Assembly (NCBI GenBank): GCA_024036415.1
Contig: JAMWET010004111.1
Span: 26,880 to 90,879 of the forward strand
Reading direction: 5' to 3'
Source of the DNA: Prochilodus magdalenae
Taxonomy: Eukaryota; Chordata; Actinopteri; Characiformes; Prochilodontidae
Length of the DNA stretch: 64,000 nucleotides
Positions within the stretch are counted from its first letter, which is position 1. Each line of letters opens with the position of its first letter. The notes under the pieces were generated by a model. The model was given only the letters and a program-made list of their open reading frames with translations. It ran no database searches and had not been told where the DNA came from. Shown one piece after another: positions 1 through 11,429 of the stretch. The position numbers and the translations under genes were made by a program.

Positions 1-79
1 TTTCGAGCTCCTATAATCTTCTTCCAGATGGGAAAAGTGTGAAGACGTTGTGTTAAGGATGGGTTTTGTCCTTGGTGAT

Positions 80-535
80 CTAGTGGAAAAATCTGTGGTG
101 TGGTGGATCTGGGGTGGTAAAAGTCCTCTGGTGGTGATAAGTTAATTCCTGAAATTGTCTTGGCAGTTTTGACCACCCGCTGCAGACACTTTCTGTACTG
201 GGTGGAGCAGTTTCCAAACCAGACTGTGATGGAAATGGTGAGAATGCTTTCAGTGATGCACCTGCAGAGGTCCCAATCATCCCAGTTATCTTGTTAACAT
301 TTAAAGAAAGATTGTTGACCTGACACAATGCCACCAGATTTGCCACCTGAGTCCTATAGGCTGTCTCATCACCCCTGGAGATCAGTCTAGTGAAAGTTGC
401 AACATGGGTAAACAGCATATACAGCATAGCACTTAGCACACAGCCCTGAGGTGTCCCTGTGTTTATGATCTGTGTGCTAGAGGTGCGATTTTCAATCCTG
501 AGAGACTGTGGACTGCTGGTCAGGAAATCCAGCAC
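80..535 (-). pseudogene. LINE reverse-transcriptase fragment (L2/CR1/Rex1-like), decayed
   Basis: The minus-strand translation contains the segment around 'NTGTPQGCVLSAMLY', the PQGxxLSPxLY motif that precedes the RT catalytic box, and then 'DETAYRTQV' and 'NNLSLNVNKI', which follow it in fish non-LTR retrotransposons. The catalytic F/YADD box that should sit between them is missing, so a short internal deletion has removed the active site. No start or upstream endonuclease is visible. I read it as a dead, 5'-truncated LINE copy; the exact clade is inferred from motif wording only. Confidence 0.8.
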
Positions 536-1209
536 CTCTTTGGTGTTTTTTTTGACATAGAAGTCATTCAGCTAATCTGGCATGGCCACATGGCAAGTGC
601 TTGTTCTGATAATCAGTGACCTGTTTCAGTCCCTCCCAAATGCAGCTGGTGTCAGTGGTGCTGTAGGGGTCCTTAAGACTGTATTTTCTCTTGGTCTCTT
701 AGAATCTACTTAGGTCATACCTGGCATTTTTGGAGCAGGCATGCAGTATGGACCAAACCTCACTGTCCAGGGTTTTTGATTTGGGTATGTTCGGATACTC
801 TTGGTATGCACTATGTTTCCAGCACAGGTACTGGTGTCGCTTGTCACACCTGTGGCATATTTCTCCAGATCCACAGTGCCATCCTTCAAAGATGCATCTC
901 ATTAGCTGGTACTAGCAAAACAGTTCATGCTTTAAATGTCCTAATTACTGGGGGAGCCCGCTTGAGAACCAGTTAGGTAGAGGAACATGAAGATGTGATT
1001 TGACTGCCCGAAGTGGGGACGGGGCCCTACCGTGTAGGTACCCCTTACGCTGCAGTAGACATGATGGTCCAGAGTTTTGTTCTTGAGGGATTTTTTGTAC
1101 ATGCAGAATTACTATTAATGGTAAAATTAAACTGTCACCATAGTGGCATGCAGAGATGTCTGCATCGACAGGCACCATCTTTGATCTGTTTTTGAGATAT
1201 GTAACTGTG

Positions 1210-1554
1210 TTGTGTTACACAGGATGGTGGGCCAGGATGCAAATGCAAGTCATTTTAATGAATCAGAAATAAAACAAAACCAAAGAGACTACACAAGGGA
1301 ACAGGGCTACACAACAACAGACATAGAGAAACTTACAGAGATATTCACTGAAACCACAAAGAGGCAAAGGACCGGTAGGGAGACAAAACACCCAACAAGA
1401 ACAAAGGCCACAACATGGGGTATAACACAACTAGGGCTGACGAGAGACACCTGGGAAGGGGCGGAGCTAGAATTGAGACCAGACTAGAGGGCGGAGACAG
1501 GAGGACCACAGGACCAAAATAAACAGAAGCACATGGACATGACAGGGTGTGACA
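1210..1554 (-). mobile_element. LTR fragment of a Gypsy-type retroelement
   Basis: Read on the minus strand, the segment begins TGTCACACCCTG at position 1554 and continues with the C/T-rich, 'CTCCGCCCC'-bearing text typical of fish Ty3/Gypsy LTRs. The inner end is not clear and no second LTR was found. The extent is approximate and the assignment rests on general resemblance. Confidence 0.45.
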
Positions 1555-1744
1555 TTTTGATGTATAACTGTGAGTTATTAGTTTAGTTAGATTGTGTTTG
1601 TCTGTAATTTTATGTAACTTTATTGAATGTAAAGCATCATGTAACTATCATTATTAAGAAATGAGCAGGTACATTAGGCTGTGTTTCTTTAACTGTATGA
1701 CTAGTGACCTTTCCTGTTTGATGGGGTTGAGTAAAAAAAAAAAG

Positions 1745-2070
1745 AGAGAGAGAGAGATTTGTTGGCGAGCCAATGGTCCAAAATTTGGAGCTCTGTCATA
1801 TTTATTTGGCTTACTCACTGGAAATGAGGCTGGAGCAGGGGCAGGAATGGCTGGCTCAGCTCCAGCGGATTGCTGGACAGTGAATAGAGCTAGTTTGGCA
1901 GTGATATCGCCAAGAGTCGTGGATATCTGCGCTAGTTGGGCCTGCTGGCCGGTTTGCTGTTGTGCTAAGTTGCAAACTGATTCAGAGAGAGAGGTAAACA
2001 TTTGACGATTCTCACCAATCAACTAGCCCTGATTGCTAATGGCCTGTTGTAAGTCTATTGGATCTGCCAT
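1745..2070 (-). pseudogene. Gypsy gag N-terminal remnant with in-frame stop
   Basis: On the minus strand an ATG at 2070 lies 12 bases inside the end of the adjacent LTR (2082-2641). The reading frame gives a Gln-rich, coiled-coil-like start, an in-frame TAG at 2023-2025, then a Pro/Ala-rich linker and 'FPVSKPNKYD', which resembles the P-x-KPxK(Y/F)DG motif of fish Ty3/Gypsy gag proteins. It stops at a poly-A/GA tract near 1745, and no protease, RT or integrase follows. A broken internal start of an LTR retrotransposon; not functional. Confidence 0.7.
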
Positions 2071-2081
2071 TGCAGTAGCGG

Positions 2082-2641
2082 TGTCAGAAACAAAGAACTG
2101 GGCGCGATGCTTGCAGAGCCAAAAAACAAAAGGGGTTTAATAAACAGAATAGAAGCTTTACACAACAGCAACAAACAGTTCAGCAAGAAACAGGGACAAA
2201 ACTTGGTCATAAGTGGCAAGGGAAGCAGAGGTCGGAAACCGGAGAGACAGAGAGAGATAGGCAACCCTATACCTAAGAGCCATAGAGCCAGTAAAACAGA
2301 AGCAGGGTTGAGAGACAGAGATAAACACAGTGAACACAGCCAAACAGGAAGATACACAAAAGAGAAGTCGAAGATGAATGCAGGGTCAAAAACCGAGTAG
2401 ACCGAAGATTAGAAGTGAACATACAGATTTTCAAAAGAGATTGGCAAAACTTCGCATAGTGTGCTTGTTTGTGTGCAACCTAAATACACGTCCTGCAGTT
2501 GAAAGCAATAAATAGACTGGTGAGTTAGGCCGAGGGGGATTGGCGGAGCGTGAGCATGTGGGTGTGATGTCATCGGGTCATGCATTCTGGGAACTGGAGT
2601 CCGGAGGGGAATCGAAGGCAGACAGACCCACAGGCGTGACA
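2082..2641 (-). mobile_element. 5' LTR of a Gypsy-type element (560 bp)
   Basis: Minus strand: starts TGTCACGCCTG at 2641 and ends TTTCTGACA at 2082, giving the short TGTCA...TGACA terminal inverted repeat of retroviral-type LTRs. A TTTATTAAACC stretch near the 3' part may supply the polyadenylation signal. The gag remnant begins 12 bases inside. A related LTR in the other orientation lies at about 13312-13833, sharing 'GATGACATCACACCCAC' and the terminal 'GGTTCTTTGT/AGTTCTTTGT' block. Confidence 0.7.
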
Positions 2642-2659
2642 CAAGTTTTTGCAGACAGC

Positions 2660-3560
2660 CGCACAACTGCCATCAGTTAGCTACCTTGCTGACTAGTCTA
2701 GATCGGTCTAACGATTCCCACCTGGGGTAGTTCACCACCGTTAGCCAGCCCACACTACACACAAGGTGTTGAATACTAAACCATTTTCGTTATTTAGGTA
2801 TGTAACACGAGTTGATGTGTCAAAATTAAGTATAAAATTAAGGAAAACAAATGTTAATACTGAAAATGATAGCACAGCTTACCCAAATGGCTGCTATCAG
2901 ATCCACACACAGTCGACGATGCCTGTTACTGTTTGGGAGTCAAGTTAGCGCGAATGAGGAATAAAATACACATATATATAACTGCTAGTGTAAATGTGTT
3001 ACTGACACCTCCTACTACTTACCACATAAATCTGAGCAGAAAATGTAAAATCTGTTGACAATTGTGACATATGACAGCAGGAGAAAGCAGTTGGATATCA
3101 CTAGATTTCATTTGTCTTCTGTGCCTGTGACATCACGGTGCATGAATCTAATGATATCATGTAGAAACTCAATGGGACTTGTAAGAGCTCTATTTGTTCT
3201 CTTTCATTTAACCTGACTGGCGTGGCTGAATTAACATTTAAGATATTTATGTTCTTCCAACACACATACGTTTAGCACATTTTTTGAAAATAGGTAAATA
3301 TTTTGCCAATTTTTTTCAGGTTTTCTGCCAATTATCCTACATCAGTGTGGCATAGTCTTTGACACTTGGCACATTTCAGAAGATTACCCCTGCCTGTTGA
3401 TCCAAACAAAGCCCTGGCTGACAACCTGAACAATTTCTGTTGATTGAGACAGATTCACACCCCCTCGCTCAGTTCAGCACCATCAGCCCTCATCACCTTG
3501 TCCCTCATGGGACAACTACCCATTCCTTTGCTCTGACATTCAGCCTGCACTTAAGATATC
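2660..3560. other. No recognisable gene
   Basis: Only short open frames and AT-rich text are seen here. Nothing reads as a gene, and no clear repeat boundary was found. Confidence 0.5.
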
Positions 3561-3564
3561 TGAA

Positions 3565-4150
3565 ATGAATGTGAATCAGCTCTTCCAAAAACAAAAGACC
3601 AGGAAAGCACCAGGTCTAGAGGGTGTTTCCTCCTGTCTGAAAGTCTGCGCTGACCAGCTGGCTCCAGTCTTCACTCAGATATTCAACAGATCACTGAAGC
3701 TGTGTGAGGTTCCCTCCTGCTTCAAACGCTCCACCATCATCCTGGTTCCCAGTGAAACCACTGCCACAAAACTGAGCGACCACAGGCCAGTGTTTGCCCA
3801 CCTACAGTGTTTGCCCAACTGAAGAGCATCATAGGACACCTGCTGGACCCCCTACAGTTTGCCTTCTGAGCAAACAGGTCAGTTAAGGATGTAGTCAACA
3901 TGGGACCACACTACCTCCAGTGGATAACTCTCTTACTGACAGGCAGGAAACAGCAGGTGCACTTGGCAGGAGTCCCTTCCAGTATGGAAGACTGTCACTG
4001 GTGCTCCTCAAGGGTCTGTTCTCTCCTCAAGATGTGTCCTCTCTACGCTAATGACTTGACCTTTAAAAACCCCTAAACCCTTAAAACTCCTGAAGTTTGC
4101 AGACAACACTACTCTCACCGGACTGATCCTGTAGCAGGCGCTACAGGACC
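3565..4150 (+). pseudogene. LINE reverse-transcriptase remnant, frameshifted
   Basis: The plus-strand translation 'KTRKAPGLEGVSS' followed by 'FNRSLKLCEVPSCFKRSTIILVP' in two parts matches the RT palm entry region (KAxGxDGV ... PxxFKxAxIxPVPK) of fish L2/Rex1-like LINEs. After 3822 the homology continues only in broken frames; 'KFADNTTLTGL' at about 4090-4120 shows a degraded FADD box with D changed to N. Multiple stops; no endonuclease and no 3' tail visible. Confidence 0.75.
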
Positions 4151-5330
4151 CTGTAGACCAAGACCTGTCTTGACCTGTCTGTGGGATTTCCTTGATTAGA
4201 CTTGTGCTTTTAAACTCTCCCAGAGTAATGAGTAGTGATTCCTAATTCTCTGTATTCATTACCTGATCAGTCAGTCGTTCCAGCATATTTCTCATGCCCA
4301 CCTGCAGTAGAATGTGAACACAGATGAAAATTAAGGACAAAAACATTAACAGTAGAGAGATTTGCAGATGATGAGGTGACTGTAGATGCAGGCTGCATGG
4401 TTTTAACAATTCGGTGATGCCCTTACATCAGCTTTCATTGACCCAGAAGCATATTGTTTTACATGTTTGCTTTGCGTGTCTGTCAGCTCTATGCAGTTGG
4501 AAGCTGGGTAGGTGCATCATGCTGTCTGGGGTCAACTTCAAAAGCTAGATCTCCATAAAGCAGAGGAGGTCCAAAGTTAGTTTTGTTGAGCAGAAGCAGT
4601 TTTCTACTTTGTTAAGTTCACAAATTGGAGAGGAGGTGCACAAGCGCACACATACATTTGCCTTTTCTTTAAGGAAACCAGGCTCAGGAGAGCCAGCACA
4701 CCTGTTGTGAGAATTTCAGGTGGAACATTGTCCCTATAGGTCAGTAACTACCTTCTACAAACTGATGGAGTCTGGCATACAAAACAAGCACGAAACAGGA
4801 GCCACACCTATACAGACATCCCTGGTTCTGACTTAACAGTACAGACAGCAAGGTTAAGAAGAATGATTAATAGTAAAGATTAATGGTAGTCTGTAGCAAG
4901 AAATGTACCATTAGTGGTTTTCAGGGCTGTTTCACTGCTCTGTATGGGTATAATAAGACAAACCAGTTACTATACCGGTCATTACATTTTTAGAAAAGAA
5001 TAGCTACACAGGCCTCAAGTGGTTAAGATCAAAAGTTCCTTTTCTGGTTTCCAGTTTTTCAGGGCTAACATGTTGAGCACAGTGTACAGTTGGTTATTGT
5101 AATGCATTACTATGGTACAACAGAAAATATGACTGGCTGGACTGGGGAAAAAACTTAATCAACCCACTTAGCTTACTTTTTGTATGTTGTGAAATGTGAT
5201 AATCTGCTGCACCTTTAATATATTTAGATGTCTAAAGTGGAGTTAAAATGACCATTTATTGTACAGAAGTGATAATACATATGAATATTAATATCTCCTA
5301 TTAATTGATCTTAAGGGGACACTATACAGA
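4150..5330. other. No recognisable gene
   Basis: AT-rich, non-coding. Nothing is confidently assigned. Confidence 0.5.
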
Positions 5331-6350
5331 GAGAAGTTAGTAAAGACCCAAATTCTGAGAGGAAAGCGTTTGGGCAGTCTGTATATCCTAAAAACAAGTA
5401 TAGCATAAAGAATGCTGCATTGTGCTCCTTGCGATTCAAAGAAAATGACTGACTGGTATTACTGATATGATGATATTGTCACAGTAAATTAATGTGAGCT
5501 CACCTCTTCAAGTGGAAGATTGAAGCTTAAACATAGTAATCGTAGCCATGTGGAACTGGTTTATTTAATTGAAGAACATAATTAAGCTGTTGCTGTCACA
5601 CAATGCCCCCTCTGGGGACTTCATGTCATTACACCCTGCCTCCACCCTCTTTACACCTGAAGCTAATCTGGAACTCATTTGGATTTCAATTAAGACTCAT
5701 ATGTTTGGCCTGTCTGGTCGTGAAGTCTCTGTTTTCTCTCTTTAGTTCTAAGCCGTGTTTCCCTTCTGTTTTTGTTCCCTGCGCTTTGTAGTGTTTGTGA
5801 GTTTTGACCCTTGTTTTGTTTCAGGCTGTTTTTCACTCTCTGTATGGATATGTCTCTGTTGATACCTACCTTTATTTTGACCCCTGTCTCCCGGACAAAC
5901 CTGAATAAAACCACTATGCGTTTGCAACCTGCCTCAACCTTCCTGTCATAGTTGCCTGGTCTCAATGAGACACAAAATTATTCCAGATAAGATTGAGAAA
6001 TTTCTCCTCTTCTGCTAAAAATAATCATTATTATTATTATTCTTTTCAAAATCATTAAAATAAATTATTAAGTCATCATTAGTTCTTTCTTTTGTTTTCT
6101 TTTAGTCTTCTTTTACTTTTGTGTAAAATGTACCTAGCTATGGTAAAGCCATATTTGCTCACCCTCAGCCAGTTCACCCTCAGTAGTTAGTTAGCATGTT
6201 ATTACTGCTTGGTTAACATGCTATTACATACCACACAGTCTCTTTTTAGTCCTGTGCAAAGTAACAAGCAGTCAATCGGAGTGATTCATGCTGTGTGACT
6301 ATTAAAGTAAAAAGATTTTTTTATTTGTGTTTGTGTCAATATTTCCACAG
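5330..6350 (+). repeat. Upstream intron block of a duplicated exon module (copy 1)
   Basis: This block is paralogous to 9760-10907. Both copies share 'CTGTATATCCTAAAAACAAG', 'TTAAACATAGTAA', 'CATGTGGAACTG', 'CCTAGC(T/C)ATGGTAA' and the acceptor context 'TTTCCACAG'. It precedes an LRR exon in each case, so the duplicated unit was intron plus exon. Copy 1 carries a solo LTR at 5594-5950 that copy 2 lacks. Confidence 0.75.
5594..5950 (+). mobile_element. Solo LTR, 357 bp, with GTTGC target duplication
   Basis: The insert begins TGTCACACAATGCC and ends CTTCCTGTCATA and contains AATAAA. It is flanked on both sides by GTTGC (5589-5593 and 5951-5955). The paralogous block near 10000 reads 'TTGTTGCCAGGTCTCAAT' without the insert, so the pre-insertion site is seen directly. 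The beginning 'TGTCAnAnAnTGCCCCCTC' and ending 'CTGCCTCA' are shared with the LTR at 33304-33613. No internal coding region is present, so it is a solo LTR. Confidence 0.75.
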
Positions 6351-6779
6351 ATTTGGTGGACCTGTGTATGATTCAGATGCCATGGAGTTTCTGCTGAAGT
6401 TGGGTGCTGCAGCAGCTGAGTGTGATACAGCTGCAGTAGAGAGTTTCACAGAGTTGCTGGTATCCATGTACAGTGACAGAAAATGTCCTTTATGTGAGGA
6501 TTATGATCAAGCTCTGTGTAATTTCCTGCTGGTTCTGTACTCACGTGTGAAGAACTATGGGACTCAAACAGGCAGGAGTGTTCTTCCAGCATTACAGCCA
6601 GTTTACCAGTCAGCTCCTGCAGTCTGGAGCATAGACCTCTCAGAGAGAAAGAGCTCCCTCTTCCTAGAAGTGCTGAAACTCCAAACAGAGAAGAAACCAG
6701 TAGAGCTGAGAGGCTGGTCAGATGAAGAGAGTGACGTGAAGAGCTTCCTTCAGTGTCTGCCCTACATCTCCCAGCTGAG
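6351..6779 (+). CDS. LRR-gene exon A (type-1 module, 143 codons)
   Basis: Acceptor TTTCCACAG before 6351 and donor GTGAGT at 6780. The product begins 'FGGPVYDSDAMEFLLKLG', is rich in helical Leu spacing, and ends 'FLQCLPYISQLR'. This is one of five intact copies of the repeated module; the second two-thirds (from 'DLYSRVK' or its equivalent to the end) is almost invariant, and the first third defines type 1 (this exon, the dead copy at 10908 and the exon at 14287). It follows a duplicated intron block. It is the most 5' exon I can support; earlier exons were not found in the window. Confidence 0.8.
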
Positions 6780-6867
6780 GTGAGTGTGAAGTTACGTTGT
6801 ACTTGTACTCTATCAGCGTCACACAGACTGTGTTCTTCACTCAGTATCATTTTACTGTTTTTTGTAG

Positions 6868-7296
6868 GTTATCTTTTGGGTCTAATATCAGGAAGAGCAT
6901 CCAGATATTTCTGGATCTGTTCAGTAAAGCAGCAGAGTGTGAGACACAGACAGGAGAGAAGACACTGGGGCTGTTAACATCAGTGTGCACCTACAGCTCT
7001 TTTCCTTATGGAGAGACTCACAGATCTGAACAGTGTGAATTCCTGCTGCATCTGTACTCACGTGTGAAGAACTATGAGTCTCAAACAGGCAGAAGAGTTC
7101 TTCCAGCATTACAGCCAGTTTACCAGTCAGCTCCTGCAGTCTGGAGCATAGACCTCTCAGAGAGAAAGAGCTCCCTCCTCCTAGAAGTGCTGAAACTCCA
7201 AACAGAGAAGAAACCAGTAGAGCTGAGAGGCTGGTCAGATGAAGAGAGTGAAGTGAGGAGCTTGCATAAGTGTCTGCCCTTCATCTCCCAGCTGAG
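6868..7296 (+). CDS. LRR-gene exon B (type-2 module, 143 codons)
   Basis: Only an 88-nt intron separates it from exon A. Acceptor TTTTTTGTAG, donor GTGAGT. The start 'LSFGSNIRKSIQIFLDLF' continues 'SKAAECETQTGEKTLGLL' and 'SSFPYGETHRSEQCEFLL', the type-2 head shared with exons at 14997 and 15676. The tail is the common 'ALQPVYQSAPAVWSIDLSER' block. It ends 'SLHKCLPFISQLR', slightly diverged from the usual 'FLQCLPYISQLR'. Confidence 0.85.
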
Positions 7297-7499
7297 GTGA
7301 GTGATCATCTGTGTAATTTGTTACCCTGAAATTGGTCATTATATTAACTAAGTCTTGTTATATTAAAGATCTGATATTATTGTTATTGGGTCTGTGTTTA
7401 TGTAAATATGATTTATGTCAGTGGCTAATATGATTATACTGTTATCACCTGTATCCAACATGTAAGCACCTTCTTTTTTGTAAATATATGCTTATTCTA

Positions 7500-8475
7500 A
7501 ATTTCCTGCATCAAGTGGTGCGTAGTTAGGGCCGGCTTCTGGACCAACACAATCTGTCATTTGATTCTCTTACCACCTCCGTGGTTGCTCTGGCTCAGCA
7601 ACAAACTGAACAGCATAACCAGTTATCCCAGATCTCTGCTGACTTCAGAGATATTTCATCCCAAATTGCTCAACTGAGTATTTCGTCCGCCATTGAGAAT
7701 TAATCAGTCGCCTCATCTTTTCCTACGTCCAGCTCATTTCCAGTGAGTAAACCCGACAAGCCCACCTTTGAATGCAGTGTTTTATCTTGGACTTTAAAGC
7801 CGTGTTTGATCACCCTAACAAGGGGAGATCATCTGGAGAGCTGCTGGTTCAACTCAAACATGGCACTAGGCCGCTTTCCCAAAAGACATCATTCATCCAT
7901 GTTTCTCCAGCGCTGCAACACATCACCGTGATGACCCCGCGAGCATGCCCTGCCTCCAGAACAAGGAACCCATACAAGTGGACACCACTCGCCTGACCTG
8001 TAAGGGAAGTGTAACGGTAACTTTAAGTGCCGGCACTGGGCGCATGCTCGCTGTATGTCGTGAGCGAGAGAGGGAGTACAAAGCTAACGGTTATATATAT
8101 ATATATTTTGTAACCTCTGTGTTCTGCTGCAGTGTTATCTGGGATTGTAACCACAAGGTGTGGATGCTCCCCTGCACAATAAATGGTCCAGTACTCCGAA
8201 TGGCTGTGTCTCGCCTGAATTTCTTTGTGGAGGTCGGGGAAAGCAGCTAACCCCCTGTTGCATCTCCCTCCCCGGGGAGCCTTCACCCAACTACTGAGTG
8301 TGTTACAAAAGACACCACCAGTTTCTCTGTGACAATCGCGTCATCGCATGGACTCATACTTCCCTCACTTCGGGTCACCACGGAGAGACCAGGACTCTAC
8401 AGTTGCTCTCAGGCATTTACTGGTGGGATAGTATGAGTTCAGACATCCACCGGTTCATTTCTTTATGTTCTGTGT
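7500..8475 (+). pseudogene. Gypsy retrotransposon remnant: gag piece joined to integrase piece
   Basis: About 7530-7760 resembles the Gln-rich gag start and 'SSFPVSKPDKP', and 7772-7996 continues with gag-like text ('FKAVFDHP') up to an 'EPIQVDTTRLT' segment like the one before gag zinc knuckles. At 8330-8470 the frame reads 'HTSLTSGHHGETRTLQLL', then 'WWDSMSSDIHRFI', matching the HHCC zinc-binding domain of Ty3/Gypsy integrases. Protease, RT and RNase H are missing between, so a large internal deletion has fused the ends. Stops and a TA microsatellite (about 8094-8106) interrupt it. It lies in the intron between exons B and D. Confidence 0.7.
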
Positions 8476-8718
8476 CGTCGCTGTCGAAACAAAAACAGGT
8501 ATCTCCAAAATGGCAACTTTACAGGAGAGGCCAAAAACCTGACTGAATTTGAATGTAAGTCAATGGAACCAGGCGTTTCTCCAAGAATGGTCTGGATATT
8601 TCTGGTGATCCATTCCTCATGAAATTTACATCCAATGTAAACAGCAGCTCATGTGATCAAATGATGGCAAAAAATAAAAATCGACCAAATTGGAGATGGT
8701 TTTCATTGGACAGCGATG
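8476..8718 (+). mobile_element. MITE-like element, about 243 bp
   Basis: It starts CGTCGCTGTC and ends GGACAGCGATG, giving an imperfect inverted terminus around CATCRCTGTCC. It is a relative of the element at 36075-36302 (opposite orientation); both share 'AGTCAATGGAACCAG', 'CATGAAATTT' and 'AAACAGCAG(C/T)TCATGTGATC'. Non-coding. It lies inside or abuts the Gypsy remnant. Superfamily not determined. Confidence 0.65.
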
Positions 8719-8719
8719 G

Positions 8720-9735
8720 TATGCTCTCAGTGTAAGATTGAGAAAATCATGTCAAGTATTAATCCTTCTGTTCATGATCCATTATTTGATTTAGAAGGTC
8801 CTGCTATCTTCAGTCAGTTTGAACCTGTCTCTCTCTTATTTGAAAATACGGTATCTCAAATGAAATCATTCTGGTCTCCTAAAATAGTCATCTTATGTAA
8901 TAGGGCCCAGTATCATATCTATCAATAAATCCAAGCTTGTCCATGGGTAGCATTACTAATTGTTGTAAGCATGTCATTGTTTAGCCTTCTTAAAAAACAT
9001 AATCTTAACCCAAATATTCTTAGTAACTTTTGGCCTATTTCAAAGTTAACATTTCTATCTAAAATACTTGAAAAATCAGTTCTATGCCAACTGACATCAC
9101 ACTTAACAAATAATGACATTTTTTTCATTGCTGGCTACTGATTCAGGAAACTGTACAGTTTTGATGCTTAGACCTTAGCGCTGCCTTTGACACTTTTGAC
9201 CATGGAATTCTGATTAAACACCTTAAGCTTATGGTTGGTCATCATGGAAATCAGTCTAAGACTGTTTCAGATCTTACCTAAGCAATAAAACGTTTACAAT
9301 TAATGTTGGAAACTCTCTGCGCTCTATTTATGTCAAACCCAGTGTCAAAAATCTTGTTATCTTTGATCAAGACTTCAGATGTGATAAGCACATTAATTCT
9401 GTTGTTATTAGCAGTTTTTCAGTTCAAGTCATTTCTCTCTTGGGAACAGGGGAACAAGTTATTCATGATTTAATATATACTCACCTAGATTATTGCAACT
9501 CACTGTACCTTGCAATTACTCCGTCCTGGACTAATCAGACTGGATCTAATAGATGTTCTAAAGCTCCTTTCCTGTTAGTTCTGTCTTTCCCTTCATCCGG
9601 GTTCGACCTGGGGAGGTTGGGTTCCGCCCTTGAGCCTGGTTCCTTATGAGGTTTCTTCCTTATTCAAGGGAGTTTTTCCTCACCACTGTTGCCTCTGGCT
9701 TTGCATAAGGGGGTCTTGGACCCAGTGCCACCACC
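8720..9735 (+). pseudogene. L2-like LINE remnant, reverse transcriptase to 3' end
   Basis: Broken plus-strand frames contain 'FWPISKLTFLSKILEKSVL' (the NFRPISNLPFLSKILEK motif), 'LDLSAAFDTFDHGILIKHL' (the DLSAAFDTVDH motif of L2-type RT) and 'IYTHLDYCNSLYL'. The 3' part has the 'TGAGGTTTCTTCC' and 'GGGAGTTTTTCCT' text seen at the end of many fish LINEs. Many frameshifts and stops; dead. Sits in the long intron between exons B and D. Confidence 0.8.
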
Positions 9736-9759
9736 CCCCATCCCTAAGTCTGTACATTA

Positions 9760-10907
9760 ACTCAGAGAGCTAAAAAGACCTAAATTCTGAGAAGAAGTCT
9801 TTTAAGAAAGTCTGTATATCCTAAAAACAAGTATAGCATTAATAATGCTGCATTGTTTCAACTGTGATTCAGAGGAAGTGAATGACTGATATGACTTTGA
9901 TAATGTTATTGTGAGCCCACTCCCTCAACTGCAAGGTTCAGACTTAAACATAGTAAATGCCATGTGGAACTGATTCATTTAATTAAAAAACATCATACAA
10001 TTGTTGCCAGGTCTCAATAATACAGGAAACATTAATATTCTGTTCATTATTGACTTTATTTAAAAAAGAGCATTGTTAATAAAAGAGTGAATGTTGAGCA
10101 GAGCCAGAGTGTGACCTAGGCTGGCTTAAGAAGTTAATGTGCTATGATTAACAAACCAGTAATTATTGTCTCAGAGGACTGGATTGAGAATAGAAAAGAG
10201 AAGTAGACCTACAGCCACCATATGAAAAGATCAAAGAATAGCTGAAGTTGAAGAAAGGTGTAAGCTGAGCTGTGGGTTTGCACTGATGATGGCCAAGGAA
10301 AACAATATCCACAACAGAAAAGCAGCACAAAGTTTCCACAACTACATGACAATAACAGCAGTAGTAGCAGACCAGTGGGAGTTAAAAGGGTGAATTGTCC
10401 CATATTGCTTCAATAAATCCCAGATTGCAAATGTGAACACAAAATACCTCCTCTTAATACAATTTTACTAAAAATAGTAATAATTATTATTATTTACATT
10501 TTGTGCACCTAGCCATGGTAAGACTGTATTTGCTCTGACTAGTCTGACTGGTACCAGTCAGGTATTAGTTTAACATGCTAAACTACTCTGAGTATGGGAT
10601 TAGGTACTCAGTTCCATGTTTGTGTTTTTTTCTTTCTACTAGAGAAGCTCACTAATAGCCAGTGATTATTACTTATATTTTGTCGTGTATTTTGTATTAT
10701 GAGGAGATTTGGTATGCTTTGCTTATTAATAAGCATGGCTTAAATGCTGGCATTCTGACACCCAACCAAAAGGTATCACACAGTTCTCTCTTTAGTCCTG
10801 TGCAAAGCAGCAAACCAGCCTGTGTTTTGTTGTCTGTGTGTATGTGTATTGTTTTTCGTACAATCTATGTCAAAATTCATTTTGTGTTTGTCTCAATATT
10901 TCCACAG
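9760..10907 (+). repeat. Upstream intron block of a duplicated exon module (copy 2)
   Basis: Paralogue of 5330-6350 (shared blocks listed there), ending in the same TTTCCACAG acceptor. It keeps the empty site of the solo LTR present in copy 1. A further partial relative precedes exon D near 13900-14160 ('TTTTACCCTCAGTGGTTAAC', 'TGTTATTACTGCTTG'). Confidence 0.7.
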
Positions 10908-11421
10908 ATTCAGTGAGCCTGTGGATAATTATTCAGATGCCATGAAGTTTCTGCTGAAGTTGGGTGCTGCAGCAGCTAAGTGTGGTTCAGCTGCAATGGA
11001 CAGTTTCACAGACCGTTGCTAAGGAATTCACCATGTTTCGAGAGTGATTTGGAGAATTTCCGTTTATGAGGAGGACTGGATGATGAAGAGGGATGAGTGA
11101 TACGACCCGACGGAGGAGTCTCAGTGTGATTTTCCTGCTGGTGATCTGTACCTCAGATGTGAAGGACTATGAAGACTCAATCAGGCAGGAGGTTATTCCA
11201 GCATTACAGCCAGTTATCAGTCCCTGTTTCCTGTCATGTCTGGATTCCATAGAACTTCTCCAGAAAAGAAAGAGCTCCCTTCTTCCTAGAAGGTGCACTG
11301 TAAAATCTCCAATACATTGAGAATGAATATCCAGTAGAGCTGAACAGAGGCTGGTTCAGATTGAAGAGGCGGAAAGTTGAGTTGAGTTTCCTTTCAGGGT
11401 CTGCTCTACATCTCCCGCTGA
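10908..11421 (+). pseudogene. Dead LRR exon copy (type-1 module)
   Basis: It opens like exon A with 'FLLKLGAAAAKCGSAAMDSF' after a good acceptor, but a TAA follows 'FTDRC' and the rest survives only in alternating frames: 'DVKDYEDSIRQEVIPALQPV', 'KRKSSLL', and a last 'CTACATCTCCCGCTGATGG' where the usual CAGCTGAG/GTGAGT donor should be. The donor is lost, so the exon is probably skipped. The many single-base indels could be true decay or base-calling error; the stop and lost donor together make a working exon unlikely. Confidence 0.8.
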
Positions 11422-11429
11422 TGGTGCAG

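Noticed and set aside
2107..2400. Open frame of 97 codons on the plus strand
   Set aside because: It lies antisense within the LTR at 2082-2641 and has no domain.
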